Shown piece by piece: positions 1-8,490 of a stretch of DNA of 17,239 nt (positions within the stretch are counted from its first letter, which is position 1; every line of letters begins with the position of its first letter). Both the position numbers and the translations under genes were made by a program. Source of the DNA: Pseudomonadota bacterium (GTDB lineage: Bacteria > Pseudomonadota > Alphaproteobacteria > Rhizobiales > Xanthobacteraceae); NCBI GenBank assembly GCA_023404705.1, contig JAEYAU010000205.1, positions 1 to 17,239 of the forward strand. Direction: 5' to 3'. Under the pieces are notes generated by a model. It was not told where the DNA came from. It was given only the letters and a program-made list of their open reading frames with translations, and searched no databases.

Positions 1-2267
1 CCCATGCGCTGGCCGACGCGCGCGTGCGCAAAGCCGAAGAGCGCAAGATCGCCGAGGAAGAGGCGCGCCGCCGCGCCGAGCGCGAGGCGGTCGAGAAGAA
101 GGATCGCGAAGCCGCCGAGTCGCGCAAGCGCGCCGAGGAGGTCCGCCGCAAGCACGACGAGGAGACCAAGCGCAAGGCCGACGAGGTCGCGCGCAAGCGC
201 CTGGGCGGCGAAGAGGAGAAGACCGCCGCGAAGACCGCTGCGCCGGCGACCCCGACTGCCCGTACCCTGAAGCCCGAGGTCGAAGAGGACGAGGGCCGGC
301 GCGGTCCGCGCCGCGGCGCTGGGCCCGCACGCCCGGTTCCGCCGCCGAAGCCGACCCGCACGAGCACCGAGAAGCAGCGCGGCCGCCTGACCCTGGTCAC
401 GGCCATGAGCTCCGGCGAGGAGCGCGAGCGCTCGGTTGCGGCGTTCCGGCGCCGCGTGCAGCGCATGACCGGCCACCGCGAGGTGGAGACCAAGGAGAAA
501 ATCTCGCGCGAGGTCACGATCCCTGAGACCATCACGATCCAGGAGCTCGCCAACCGCATGGCGGAGCGCGCCGTGGACGTGATCCGTCTGCTGATGAAGC
601 AGGGCCAGATGGTGAAGATCACCGACGTGATCGACGCAGACACGGCCCAGCTCGTCGCCGAGGAGCTCGGCCACACGGTGCGCCGCGTGGCGGAGTCCGA
701 CGTCGAGGAAGGCCTGTTCGACGTGGTGGACGAGCCCGGCAACCTGGTCCCGCGTCCGCCGGTCGTGACCATCATGGGTCACGTCGACCACGGCAAAACC
801 TCGCTGCTCGACGCCATCCGCTCCGCCAATGTGGTGAGCGGCGAAGCGGGCGGCATCACGCAGCATATCGGCGCCTACCAGGTGGCTTCGCCCTCGGGCG
901 CCAAGATCACGTTCATCGACACGCCCGGCCACGCCGCCTTCACGGCGATGCGCGCGCGCGGCGCAAAGGTGACCGACGTGGTGGTGCTGGTGGTCGCGGC
1001 CGACGACGGCGTCATGCCGCAGACGGCCGAAGCGATTCAGCACGCGAAGGCCGCGAAGGTGCCCATGATCGTGGCGATCAACAAGATCGACAAGGCCGAC
1101 GCCAAGCCCGACCGCGTGCGCACCGAGCTCCTCCAGCACGAAGTGCAGGTCGAGTCCCTGGGCGGTGAGACCCAAGAGGTGGAGGTCTCGGCGACCAAGA
1201 AGATGAACCTCGACAAGCTGCTCGAGGCGATCGGCCTGCAGGCCGAAATCCTCGATCTGAAGGCCAATCCGACCCGCGCGGCCGAGGGCACCGTGATCGA
1301 GGCGAAACTCGACCGCGGCCGCGGCCCGGTGGCGACCGTGCTGGTGCAGCGCGGCACGCTGCGCGTCGGCGACATCGTGGTGGCCGGCGCCGAATGGGGC
1401 CGCGTGCGCGCTCTGGTCTCGGACACCGGCGCGACCGTGACCGAAGCCGGTCCGTCGGCTCCGGTCGAGGTGCTCGGCTTCCGCGAGCCGCCGGAGGCGG
1501 GTGACCGGCTCGCCGTGGTAGAGAACGAAGCGCGGGCCCGCGAAGTGACGGGCTATCGTGTGCGTCAGAAGCGCGACAACGCCGCGGCCCGCGCGGGCGG
1601 CGGACGCGGCTCGCTCGAGCAGATGATGACGCAGCTCAAGACCGCCGCGGGCCGCAAGGAATTCCCGCTGCTGATCAAGGGCGACGTGCAGGGCTCGGTC
1701 GAAGCGATCATCGGCGCGCTCGACAAGCTCGGCACCGACGAGGTCGGCGCGCGCGTGCTGCTCGCCGGCGTCGGCGCCATCACGGAATCCGACGTCACGC
1801 TGGCGGCGGCCTCGGGTGCGGCGATCATCGGCTTCAACGTGCGCGCCCACAAGGAAGCGCGCGAGGCGGCCGACCGCTCGGGCACCGAGATCCGCTACTA
1901 CAACATCATCTACAACCTCGTGGATGACGTGAAGGCGGCGATGTCGGGCCTGCTCGCTCCCACGCTGCGCGAGACCATGCTGGGCAATGCGACGATTCTC
2001 GAGATCTTCAACGTCTCGAAGGTCGGCAAGGTCGCGGGCTGCCGCGTCACCGACGGCACCGTCGAGCGCGGCGCCAATGTCCGCCTGATCCGCGACAATG
2101 TCGTGATCCACGAAGGCAAGCTCTCGCAGCTCAAGCGCTTCAAGGACGACGCCAAGGAAGTCACGGCCGGCCAGGAGTGCGGCATGGCCTTCGAGAACTA
2201 CCAGGACATGCGCCAGGGCGACGTCATCGAGTGCTACCGCGTGGAGACGATCCAGCGGACGCTGTAA
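1..2267 (+). CDS. infB: Translation initiation factor IF-2 (5' end missing)
   Basis: GTPase that brings initiator fMet-tRNA to the 30S subunit and promotes 50S joining in the cytoplasm. The reading frame is open from the first bases (first whole codon at nt 3), so the start lies upstream of the window; 754 residues are visible, and the family in this group usually has about 850-950. The visible N-terminus is a charged Ala/Arg/Glu/Lys stretch (about 75 residues), probably a coiled or flexible linker. An IF2_N-type domain follows (about nt 507-690, with TIPETITIQELA). The G domain shows G1 GHVDHGKT (nt 777-800), G3 DTPGH (nt 918-932) and G4 NKID (nt 1080-1091). The beta-barrel domain II, domain III and the C1/C2 tRNA-binding part follow, ending in a TAA stop. 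First gene of the infB-rbfA-truB group. No frameshift seen. Confidence 0.97.
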   Translation, partial: HALADARVRKAEERKIAEEEARRRAEREAVEKKDREAAESRKRAEEVRRKHDEETKRKADEVARKRLGGEEEKTAAKTAAPATPTARTLKPEVEEDEGRRGPRRGAGPARPVPPPKPTRTSTEKQRGRLTLVTAMSSGEERERSVAAFRRRVQRMTGHREVETKEKISREVTIPETITIQELANRMAERAVDVIRLLMKQGQMVKITDVIDADTAQLVAEELGHTVRRVAESDVEEGLFDVVDEPGNLVPRPPVVTIMGHVDHGKTSLLDAIRSANVVSGEAGGITQHIGAYQVASPSGAKITFIDTPGHAAFTAMRARGAKVTDVVVLVVAADDGVMPQTAEAIQHAKAAKVPMIVAINKIDKADAKPDRVRTELLQHEVQVESLGGETQEVEVSATKKMNLDKLLEAIGLQAEILDLKANPTRAAEGTVIEAKLDRGRGPVATVLVQRGTLRVGDIVVAGAEWGRVRALVSDTGATVTEAGPSAPVEVLGFREPPEAGDRLAVVENEARAREVTGYRVRQKRDNAAARAGGGRGSLEQMMTQLKTAAGRKEFPLLIKGDVQGSVEAIIGALDKLGTDEVGARVLLAGVGAITESDVTLAAASGAAIIGFNVRAHKEAREAADRSGTEIRYYNIIYNLVDDVKAAMSGLLAPTLRETMLGNATILEIFNVSKVGKVAGCRVTDGTVERGANVRLIRDNVVIHEGKLSQLKRFKDDAKEVTAGQECGMAFENYQDMRQGDVIECYRVETIQRTL

Positions 2268-2292
2268 GGCTTCGCGCGTCGCAATTTCAACA

Positions 2293-2314
2293 TGGCCGGG
2301 CTCAGGCCCGGCCA
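2293..2314 (+). other. Perfect hairpin between infB and rbfA
   Basis: A 9-bp perfect stem, TGGCCGGGC paired with GCCCGGCCA, around a TCAG loop, 25 bases after the infB stop. No T-run follows (the next bases are ATCCG), so it is not a standard intrinsic terminator. It may stabilise the infB 3' end, or mark an RNase III or RNase E processing point between infB and rbfA. The structure is seen directly; the role is inference. Confidence 0.45.
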
Positions 2315-2373
2315 ATCCGTTTCGGGCGCTGATTGCCGCGCCCCGTCAGGCCAAGAGCCTGTTTGGTCTCAAC

Positions 2374-2784
2374 ATGGCACGCCGCTCCAACAAGCAGCAG
2401 GCATCCGCTCCCTCGCAACGCGCGTTGCGCGTGGGCGAGCTGATCCGTCATGCGCTGGCCGAGATGCTCTCGCGCGGCGACATCCATGATCCGGTGATCG
2501 AGGGGCATCTGATCACGGTGCCCGAGGTGCGCATGTCGCCGGACCTGCGCATGGCGACGGTCTATGTGATGCCGATGGGCGGGCGCGACGAGAAGGACGT
2601 GCTCGACGCACTCGAGCGCAACAAGCGCTTCCTGCGCGGCGAGGTCGCGCATCGCGTGAACCTGAAATTCGCACCCGACCTCCGCTTCCGCATCGATGAC
2701 CGCTTCGACGAGGCGGAGCGCATCGAGCGGCTGCTGCGCTCGCCCGAGGTGAAGCGCGACCTCGACAAGGGGGACGAGGAATGA
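2374..2784 (+). CDS. rbfA: 30S ribosome-binding factor A
   Basis: Small KH-type protein that binds the 30S subunit late in assembly and helps mature the 5' end of 16S rRNA, notably in the cold. The 136-residue length is normal for RbfA. Family signatures are the N-terminal helix with RVGELIRHALAEML (about residues 20-33), the segment reading VRMSPDLRMATVYVMP (about residues 51-66) and the late FRIDDRFDEAERIERLL. The ATG at 2374 is chosen because it fits the family N-terminus (MARRS...Q) and gives normal length, although the Shine-Dalgarno in front of it is weak. The stop overlaps the start of the next gene as ATGA, which indicates translational coupling with truB. Confidence 0.95.
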   Translation: MARRSNKQQASAPSQRALRVGELIRHALAEMLSRGDIHDPVIEGHLITVPEVRMSPDLRMATVYVMPMGGRDEKDVLDALERNKRFLRGEVAHRVNLKFAPDLRFRIDDRFDEAERIERLLRSPEVKRDLDKGDEE

Positions 2785-3815
2785 CGGCGGATCCGTCGAA
2801 AGAGGACCCTCTGCGCGCGCTGGCGAGCAGCCACACGATCGCCGAGGAGAACCGGCAGGTCGCGAACGCAGGACAGACGTCGCGCAAAGAAAAGCGCGGT
2901 CCGCAGCCGCGGCGCGAGAAGCGCGACGTGGACGGCTGGCTGCTGCTCGACAAGCCGGTCGGCATGACCTCGACCCACGCGGTGGCAGTGGCGAAGCGCG
3001 TGTTCTCGGCCAAGAAGGCCGGGCATGCGGGCACGCTCGATCCGCTCGCCTCGGGCGTGCTGCCGATCGCGCTCGGCGAGGCCACGAAGACGGTGCCGTT
3101 CGTGATGGAGGGCCGCAAGGCCTATCGCTTCACGGTGCGCTGGGGCGTCGAGACCGACACGGACGACGCGGAAGGACGCATCACCGAACAGCGCACCGAG
3201 CGGCCTTCGGAAGAAGCGATCCGCGCGCAGCTCGCGAACTTCACGGGCACGATCACGCAAGTGCCGCCGCGCTTCTCGGCCATCAAGATCCAGGGCGAGC
3301 GCGCCTATGACCTCGCCCGCGACGGCGAGGCCGTGGAGCTCGCGCCGCGGCAGATCGAGATCCATCGCCTCACCCTCGTCGCCATGCCGGACGCCGACCA
3401 TGCGGTGTTCGAAGCCGAATGCGGCAAAGGTACCTATGTGCGCGCCATCGCGCGCGACATGGGCCGGGCGCTCGAGACGCTGGGGCACGTGGCGGCGCTG
3501 CGGCGCACCGCCGTGGGTCCGTTCGCCGAGACCGACACGGTGACGCTCGACGCCCTGCAGGAAGCCGCCGCGGCGGGCGACGCCAAGCCCTGCCTGCGAC
3601 GGGTCGAGGCCGGACTGCAGGAGCTGCCGGCGCTGGCCGTGAGCCGCTCAGACGCGGCCCGGCTGACCCAGGGCCAGCCCGTGCTGCTGCGCGGGCGGGA
3701 CGCGCCCGTGATGGGCGGCTGGGTCGCGGTCTCGACCCAGGGCGACCTCATCGCGCTCGCCGAGGTGGAGGGCGGGGAGCTGCATCCGCGGCGCATCTTC
3801 CACGTGCGCTCGTGA
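2781..3815 (+). CDS. truB: tRNA pseudouridine(55) synthase
   Basis: Makes pseudouridine 55 in the T-loop of tRNAs. The core begins at GWLLLDKPVGMTST (about residue 52). The catalytic motif AGTLDPLASGVLP carries the nucleophile Asp87 (codon at 3039). The RFSAIKIQGERAYDLAR segment and the GTYVRAIARDMG segment also match the family. The C-terminal part (about residues 280-344) fits the TruB C-terminal/PUA-like region. A strong purine-rich Shine-Dalgarno (GGGGGACGAGGA) precedes the ATG. The start overlaps the rbfA stop. At 344 residues it is longer than the E. coli enzyme because of a charged N-terminal extension of about 50 residues rich in Lys, Arg and Glu, which looks disordered. The catalytic residue is present, so activity is expected. 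Confidence 0.96.
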   Translation: MTADPSKEDPLRALASSHTIAEENRQVANAGQTSRKEKRGPQPRREKRDVDGWLLLDKPVGMTSTHAVAVAKRVFSAKKAGHAGTLDPLASGVLPIALGEATKTVPFVMEGRKAYRFTVRWGVETDTDDAEGRITEQRTERPSEEAIRAQLANFTGTITQVPPRFSAIKIQGERAYDLARDGEAVELAPRQIEIHRLTLVAMPDADHAVFEAECGKGTYVRAIARDMGRALETLGHVAALRRTAVGPFAETDTVTLDALQEAAAAGDAKPCLRRVEAGLQELPALAVSRSDAARLTQGQPVLLRGRDAPVMGGWVAVSTQGDLIALAEVEGGELHPRRIFHVRS

Positions 3816-3886
3816 GCCTTGCGGATTCGGGAAATCTTATGCGTTTTTAATGGTTTAATGCCGTCGCGGCAGGGTCACATATTTCG

Positions 3887-3915
3887 CTGGCCAGCCGGGC
3901 GCTTTCGCGTATATT
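3887..3915 (+). promoter_or_regulatory. Possible rpsO promoter
   Basis: TATATT at 3910-3915 is a good -10-like hexamer. CTGGCC sits 17 bases upstream (3887-3892) and is only a partial match to the alphaproteobacterial CTTGAC-type -35. It would start transcription near 3922, giving a leader of about 160 nt for rpsO. The -10 is seen; promoter function is inferred and the -35 is weak. Confidence 0.35.
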
Positions 3916-3924
3916 CCGCCGCAT

Positions 3925-3945
3925 CGCGCGGGCCACTCCCGCGCG
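3925..3945 (+). promoter_or_regulatory. rpsO leader hairpin (candidate S15 autoregulatory element)
   Basis: A perfect 8-bp stem, CGCGCGGG paired with CCCGCGCG, around a five-base CCACT loop. It lies in the 264-base truB-rpsO spacer, just after the candidate promoter and about 135 bases before the rpsO start. S15 represses its own mRNA through leader structures in several bacteria, and these structures differ between lineages. The hairpin is seen; its use by S15 is inference. Confidence 0.35.
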
Positions 3946-4079
3946 TATGACTTTACGACATGCGACCCCGCTGGACGACATCCCGGCCTGGCCGCGACAC
4001 GGCGAAGCCCCAAGCGCCAAACCCTTGAAGGTCTTGGCACCCGCTTCGCCACCCAACACACAAGAGAAAGAGGACCACG

Positions 4080-4349
4080 ATGTCGATTGCTGCCGACCGC
4101 AAGGCCGAACTCATCAAGACTTACGGAACCAAGTCCGGCGACACCGGGTCGCCGGAGGTGCAGGTCGCGATCCTCACGGAGCGCATCACCAACCTCACCG
4201 AGCACTTCAAGAGCCACGCCAAGGACAATCATTCGCGGCGCGGTCTCCTCAAGCTGGTCTCCCAGCGTCGCCAGCTGCTCGACTATCTCAAGCGCGCCGA
4301 CGAGTCGCGCTACAAGACCCTAATCGAGAAGCTCGGCATTCGTCGCTGA
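4080..4349 (+). CDS. rpsO: 30S ribosomal protein S15
   Basis: Primary binding protein of the 16S rRNA central domain, also part of an inter-subunit bridge. The 89 residues are the standard length. The signature run from TGSPEVQVAILTERI through LTEHFKSHAKDNHSRRGLL (about residues 22-56) and the closing RRQLLDYLKR...Y (about 64-78) is complete, ending in LGIRR. The Shine-Dalgarno AAAGAGGA lies six bases before the ATG. It sits between truB and pnp, as in many proteobacteria, and is probably autoregulated through its leader. Base composition matches its neighbours. Confidence 0.98.
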   Translation: MSIAADRKAELIKTYGTKSGDTGSPEVQVAILTERITNLTEHFKSHAKDNHSRRGLLKLVSQRRQLLDYLKRADESRYKTLIEKLGIRR

Positions 4350-4355
4350 TGTTTC

Positions 4356-4383
4356 GCGCGCGAGTCTCTCGCGCGCTTCTCGT
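4356..4383 (+). terminator. Hairpin after rpsO (terminator or processing site)
   Basis: A perfect 9-bp stem, GCGCGCGAG paired with CTCGCGCGC, with a three-base TCT loop, begins six bases after the rpsO stop. It is followed by TTCTCGTTT, an interrupted T-rich tract. This may be a partial terminator that lets some transcription run into pnp, as in the E. coli rpsO-pnp region, or simply a protective 3' end. Confidence 0.55.
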
Positions 4384-4385
4384 TT

Positions 4386-4433
4386 GAGCGTGATCCCTTC
4401 GGAAACCGGTTTTCCCTTTTTGGGATCATGCTC
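4386..4433. repeat. Dispersed palindromic intergenic repeat
   Basis: A 48-base imperfect palindrome. The outer arms are GAGCGTGATCCC (4386-4397) and GGGATCATGCTC (4422-4433), matching at 11 of 12 positions with one G:T. Its centre contains AAACCGGTTT. I recall near-identical palindromes (GATCATGCTC arms around an ACCGGT core) scattered between genes in Bradyrhizobium and relatives; copy number in this genome cannot be seen here. Only one copy was noticed in the window. It lies directly after the rpsO hairpin and before the pnp leader. Confidence 0.7.
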
Positions 4434-4439
4434 TGGTAA

Positions 4440-4482
4440 GCGGACGTGTTGCGTCCGCGGTTGCGTGGCAGCGAAGGCTGCC
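4440..4482 (+). promoter_or_regulatory. Tandem stem-loops in the pnp leader
   Basis: Two neighbouring stem-loops: GCGGACG/CGTCCGC (7 bp, 4440-4446 with 4452-4458) and GGCAGC/GCTGCC (6 bp, 4467-4472 with 4477-4482, loop GAAG). In E. coli a double-stranded pnp leader is cut by RNase III and then degraded by PNPase to limit its own synthesis. A similar role here is inference by position; these stems are short. Confidence 0.35.
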
Positions 4483-4651
4483 GAAGTACCGGGCGACCAG
4501 AGGGCGTCCGGACGAACCGACGGAAGACTCGAAGGCCATGGCAGGATCGCTGGACGCTGTCTCGTTGCGTGGGCTCGCCCCCGCCGGGCAGCTTCTCGCC
4601 GTCTTGCTCATGGCTTTCGCCTTCCGCGAACACTCATGAGAGAAAAAGACA

Positions 4652-6808
<2,157 letters not shown>

Positions 6809-6832
6809 GCCTCACCGCAGCGACAAAGATCG

Positions 6833-6864
6833 AAAGGCCGGGCCAAGCGCCCGGCCTTTTGTTG
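6833..6864 (+). terminator. Intrinsic terminator of pnp
   Basis: An 11-bp perfect stem: AAAGGCCGGGC pairs with GCCCGGCCTTT around a CAAGC loop, followed by TGTTGT. It begins 25 bases after the pnp stop. The A/T ends of the stem could also support some termination in the opposite direction. Confidence 0.88.
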
Positions 6865-6889
6865 TCTTGCGTAGTCGGTGCAGCGTGGT

Positions 6890-6990
6890 CCTCTCCCCCG
6901 CTTGCGGGGGCGAGACAGAGAGGGGGCGCCGCTTGCGCCGCGTTTGCGGCGAGGCCCCCTCCCCAGCCCTCCCTCGCAAGCGGGGGAGGG
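6890..6990. repeat. GC-rich nested inverted repeat
   Basis: Perfect 14-bp arms CTCCCCCGCTTGCG (6893-6906) and its reverse complement (6975-6988) enclose an inner pair GAGGGGGC (6920-6927) and GCCCCCTC (6954-6961). The centre is rich in GCCGC and GCGGC. The whole can fold as a nested hairpin or cruciform. The CCCGCTTGCGGG type of unit is common between genes in Bradyrhizobium-like genomes (recalled, not checked). It lies between the convergent pnp and cyclase genes and could also act as an end for the cyclase transcript. Confidence 0.7.
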
Positions 6991-7012
6991 AGCGCGCCGC
7001 GTTCGTGACGGG

Positions 7013-8311
7013 CTATGCGCTCTTCGACAGATTCTGTGCTTCCCGCTGCCGCAGGAAATAGGTGCGCGCGGTGCCGAGGCTCTTGATGTCGGTCGCGCCG
7101 CGCTCGTCATAGGCGAAGGCTTCGCCGGCGAGGACGCGGAAGCTTTCGCTCACTTGGATACGGCCCACGAGACCGTGCGACTCCATGCGCGAAGCCGTGT
7201 TCACGGCATCACCCCAGACGTCGTAGGAGAAGCGCGTGTCGCCGATCACGCCGGCGGTCGCCGGCCCGCAATGAATGCCGATGCGCAGGCCGAGCTTGCG
7301 GCCGCCGAGCGGTGGCTGGCGCTCGATCGCGTCGAGCAGCGCAAAGGCGAAGCGGCCGACCGCGACGGCGCCCTCGGCCGCGCTGCCGTCGAGGCCGCCG
7401 GCCGCCATATAGCAATCGCCGATGGTCTTGATCTTCTCGACGCCGTGCTGTTCCGCGAGCGCGTCGAAGCCGCGCATCAGGCGATCGAGATAATCGACCA
7501 CCTCCTCGGGCGGCAAGTCGTGCGCGGCCGCCGTGAAGCCCGAGAGATCGGCGAACAGCACGCTCAAATTCTCGATGCGGTCAGCGATGCGGTCCTCCGC
7601 GCCGGACTTCAGGCGCGCCGCGATCGAGGCCGGCATCACGGTGGTGATCAGCGCCTCGGAGCGCTCGTACTGGTGCTCGAGCTCCATCTCGGCCTGCCGC
7701 AGCGCGGAGAGCGCGTAGAAGATGATCGCGGCATTGATCGTGATGGTGTTGATCAACGCATTGCTCGAGAGCATGTCGACCAGCTTGCTGTCCTTCGGAA
7801 GCAGGAGGCCGTCGGCCGGCGCGAAGTTGAGCGAGATCAGCAGCGCGGCCACGAACAGCGGGAAGAAGCCGAGGAACAGACGCCAGTTCTGCACGCCGAA
7901 CACGAACAGCATGGCGCCCGCGAAGGTGAAATAGATGTGCACGTCGCTGTTGAGCCCCAGCGCCCACACGGCGAACAGATTGCCGCACACCAGCAGGAAG
8001 ATGAGCCAGAAGGTCGCCGCGTTGTCGGAGATGCGATGCAGGCGCGGCGCCAGCAGCGCGCCGACCATCACGCTCGCATTGTAGATGTTGAGGATTCCGA
8101 GACCCTCGAAGTTCGCGGTGGTGTTGAACAGCAGCAGATAGACCAGAGTGTTGAGCGCCATCGCATAGGCCGCGACATTGGCGCAGCGCTGGCGGCGCGC
8201 GAGCTGCGAATCCTGGGTGACGATGCCGATCGAGAGCACGCGATCGAGCCAGAGCGGGATGGCGACACCCCGCTTCGGTTCGCGGCGCACGAGATCGCGC
8301 AGGCGCGTCAT
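7013..8311 (-). CDS. Membrane-bound class III adenylate cyclase
   Basis: Predicted to make cAMP from ATP at the inner face of the cytoplasmic membrane. The N-terminal half has about six hydrophobic segments (roughly residues 45-63, 73-90, 100-118, 125-141, 145-163, 185-203), followed by a short coiled linker (204-245) and a class III catalytic domain (about 248-425). The catalytic set is complete: metal-binding Asp255 (FADLSGFT) and Asp299 (KTIGD), adenine-selecting Lys295 and Asp364 (YDVWGD), and Asn371 and Arg375 (VNTASR). The Lys/Asp pair argues for ATP rather than GTP. The ATG at 8311 (432 aa) is preferred because GGAG lies just upstream; a TTG at 8374 would add 21 residues without support. 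It is divergent from the His-rich gene, with a CRP-type site between them. The partner sensed by the membrane part is unknown. Confidence 0.9.
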   Translation of the reverse strand: MTRLRDLVRREPKRGVAIPLWLDRVLSIGIVTQDSQLARRQRCANVAAYAMALNTLVYLLLFNTTANFEGLGILNIYNASVMVGALLAPRLHRISDNAATFWLIFLLVCGNLFAVWALGLNSDVHIYFTFAGAMLFVFGVQNWRLFLGFFPLFVAALLISLNFAPADGLLLPKDSKLVDMLSSNALINTITINAAIIFYALSALRQAEMELEHQYERSEALITTVMPASIAARLKSGAEDRIADRIENLSVLFADLSGFTAAAHDLPPEEVVDYLDRLMRGFDALAEQHGVEKIKTIGDCYMAAGGLDGSAAEGAVAVGRFAFALLDAIERQPPLGGRKLGLRIGIHCGPATAGVIGDTRFSYDVWGDAVNTASRMESHGLVGRIQVSESFRVLAGEAFAYDERGATDIKSLGTARTYFLRQREAQNLSKSA

Positions 8312-8393
8312 TGGTTCGGCTGCTCCAGCGGCTGACAACGCCCGAAGACTAGTCCCGCGACGAACCACCAACAACCCGCGGAACCCGCATTCC

Positions 8394-8409
8394 TGTGACG
8401 GGAGTCACA
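8394..8409. promoter_or_regulatory. CRP-type operator (TGTGA-N6-TCACA)
   Basis: TGTGACGGGAGTCACA is a perfect match to the E. coli CRP core and is symmetric over six bases on each side. It lies between the divergent cyclase and His-rich genes, 83 bases from the cyclase start. If TAGTGT (8431-8436) is a -10, transcription toward the His-rich gene would start near 8443 and the site centre would be at -41.5, the class II activator position. The sequence match is seen; the promoter geometry is inferred because the -10 is weak. Confidence 0.75.
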
Positions 8410-8415
8410 TCGCAC

Positions 8416-8436
8416 GGACGGGGCCGTCCCTAGTGT
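8416..8436 (+). promoter_or_regulatory. Dyad and weak -10 upstream of the His-rich gene
   Basis: A dyad GGACGG-GG-CCGTCC (8416-8429) lies between the CRP-type site and TAGTGT (8431-8436), the best -10 candidate, which matches TATAAT at three of six bases. A weak core promoter would suit strict dependence on an activator. The dyad could be a second operator or chance in GC-rich DNA. Confidence 0.3.
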
Positions 8437-8490
8437 GAGCCCATGCACAGGGCGATGGGCGCTCTGGCGGAAAAACCCTCGGAGACTGAC

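Larger units (their letters stand above)
4350..4651. other. rpsO-pnp intergenic region, no gene
   Basis: This 302-base spacer holds, in order, the rpsO hairpin, the palindromic repeat, two small stem-loops (see 4440-4482) and about 165 bases with no structure that I could find. Frames that open here (for example 4384-4674 and 4446-4934 on the plus strand) are Arg/Ser-rich, match nothing I recognise and run into pnp out of frame, so I do not call a gene. Confidence 0.6.

Noticed and set aside
3419..3850. 143-residue frame inside truB
   Set aside because: An Arg/Ala/Gly-rich frame-shifted reading of truB with no domain.
6890..6990. CRISPR array
   Set aside because: Only inverted, not regularly spaced direct, repeats are present.
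6878..8335. 485-residue plus-strand open frame over the cyclase gene
   Set aside because: Its His/Arg/Glu-rich sequence is the complement shadow of the cyclase, whose catalytic motifs are intact on the minus strand; it also begins inside the GC-rich repeat.
8312..8374. 21-residue extension of the cyclase from a TTG codon
   Set aside because: The ATG at 8311 has GGAG at a good distance; the TTG has no such support.
8443..8490. Upstream in-frame ATG of the His-rich gene
   Set aside because: It would put 16 polar residues before an otherwise complete signal peptide, lacks a Shine-Dalgarno and coincides with the predicted transcription start.
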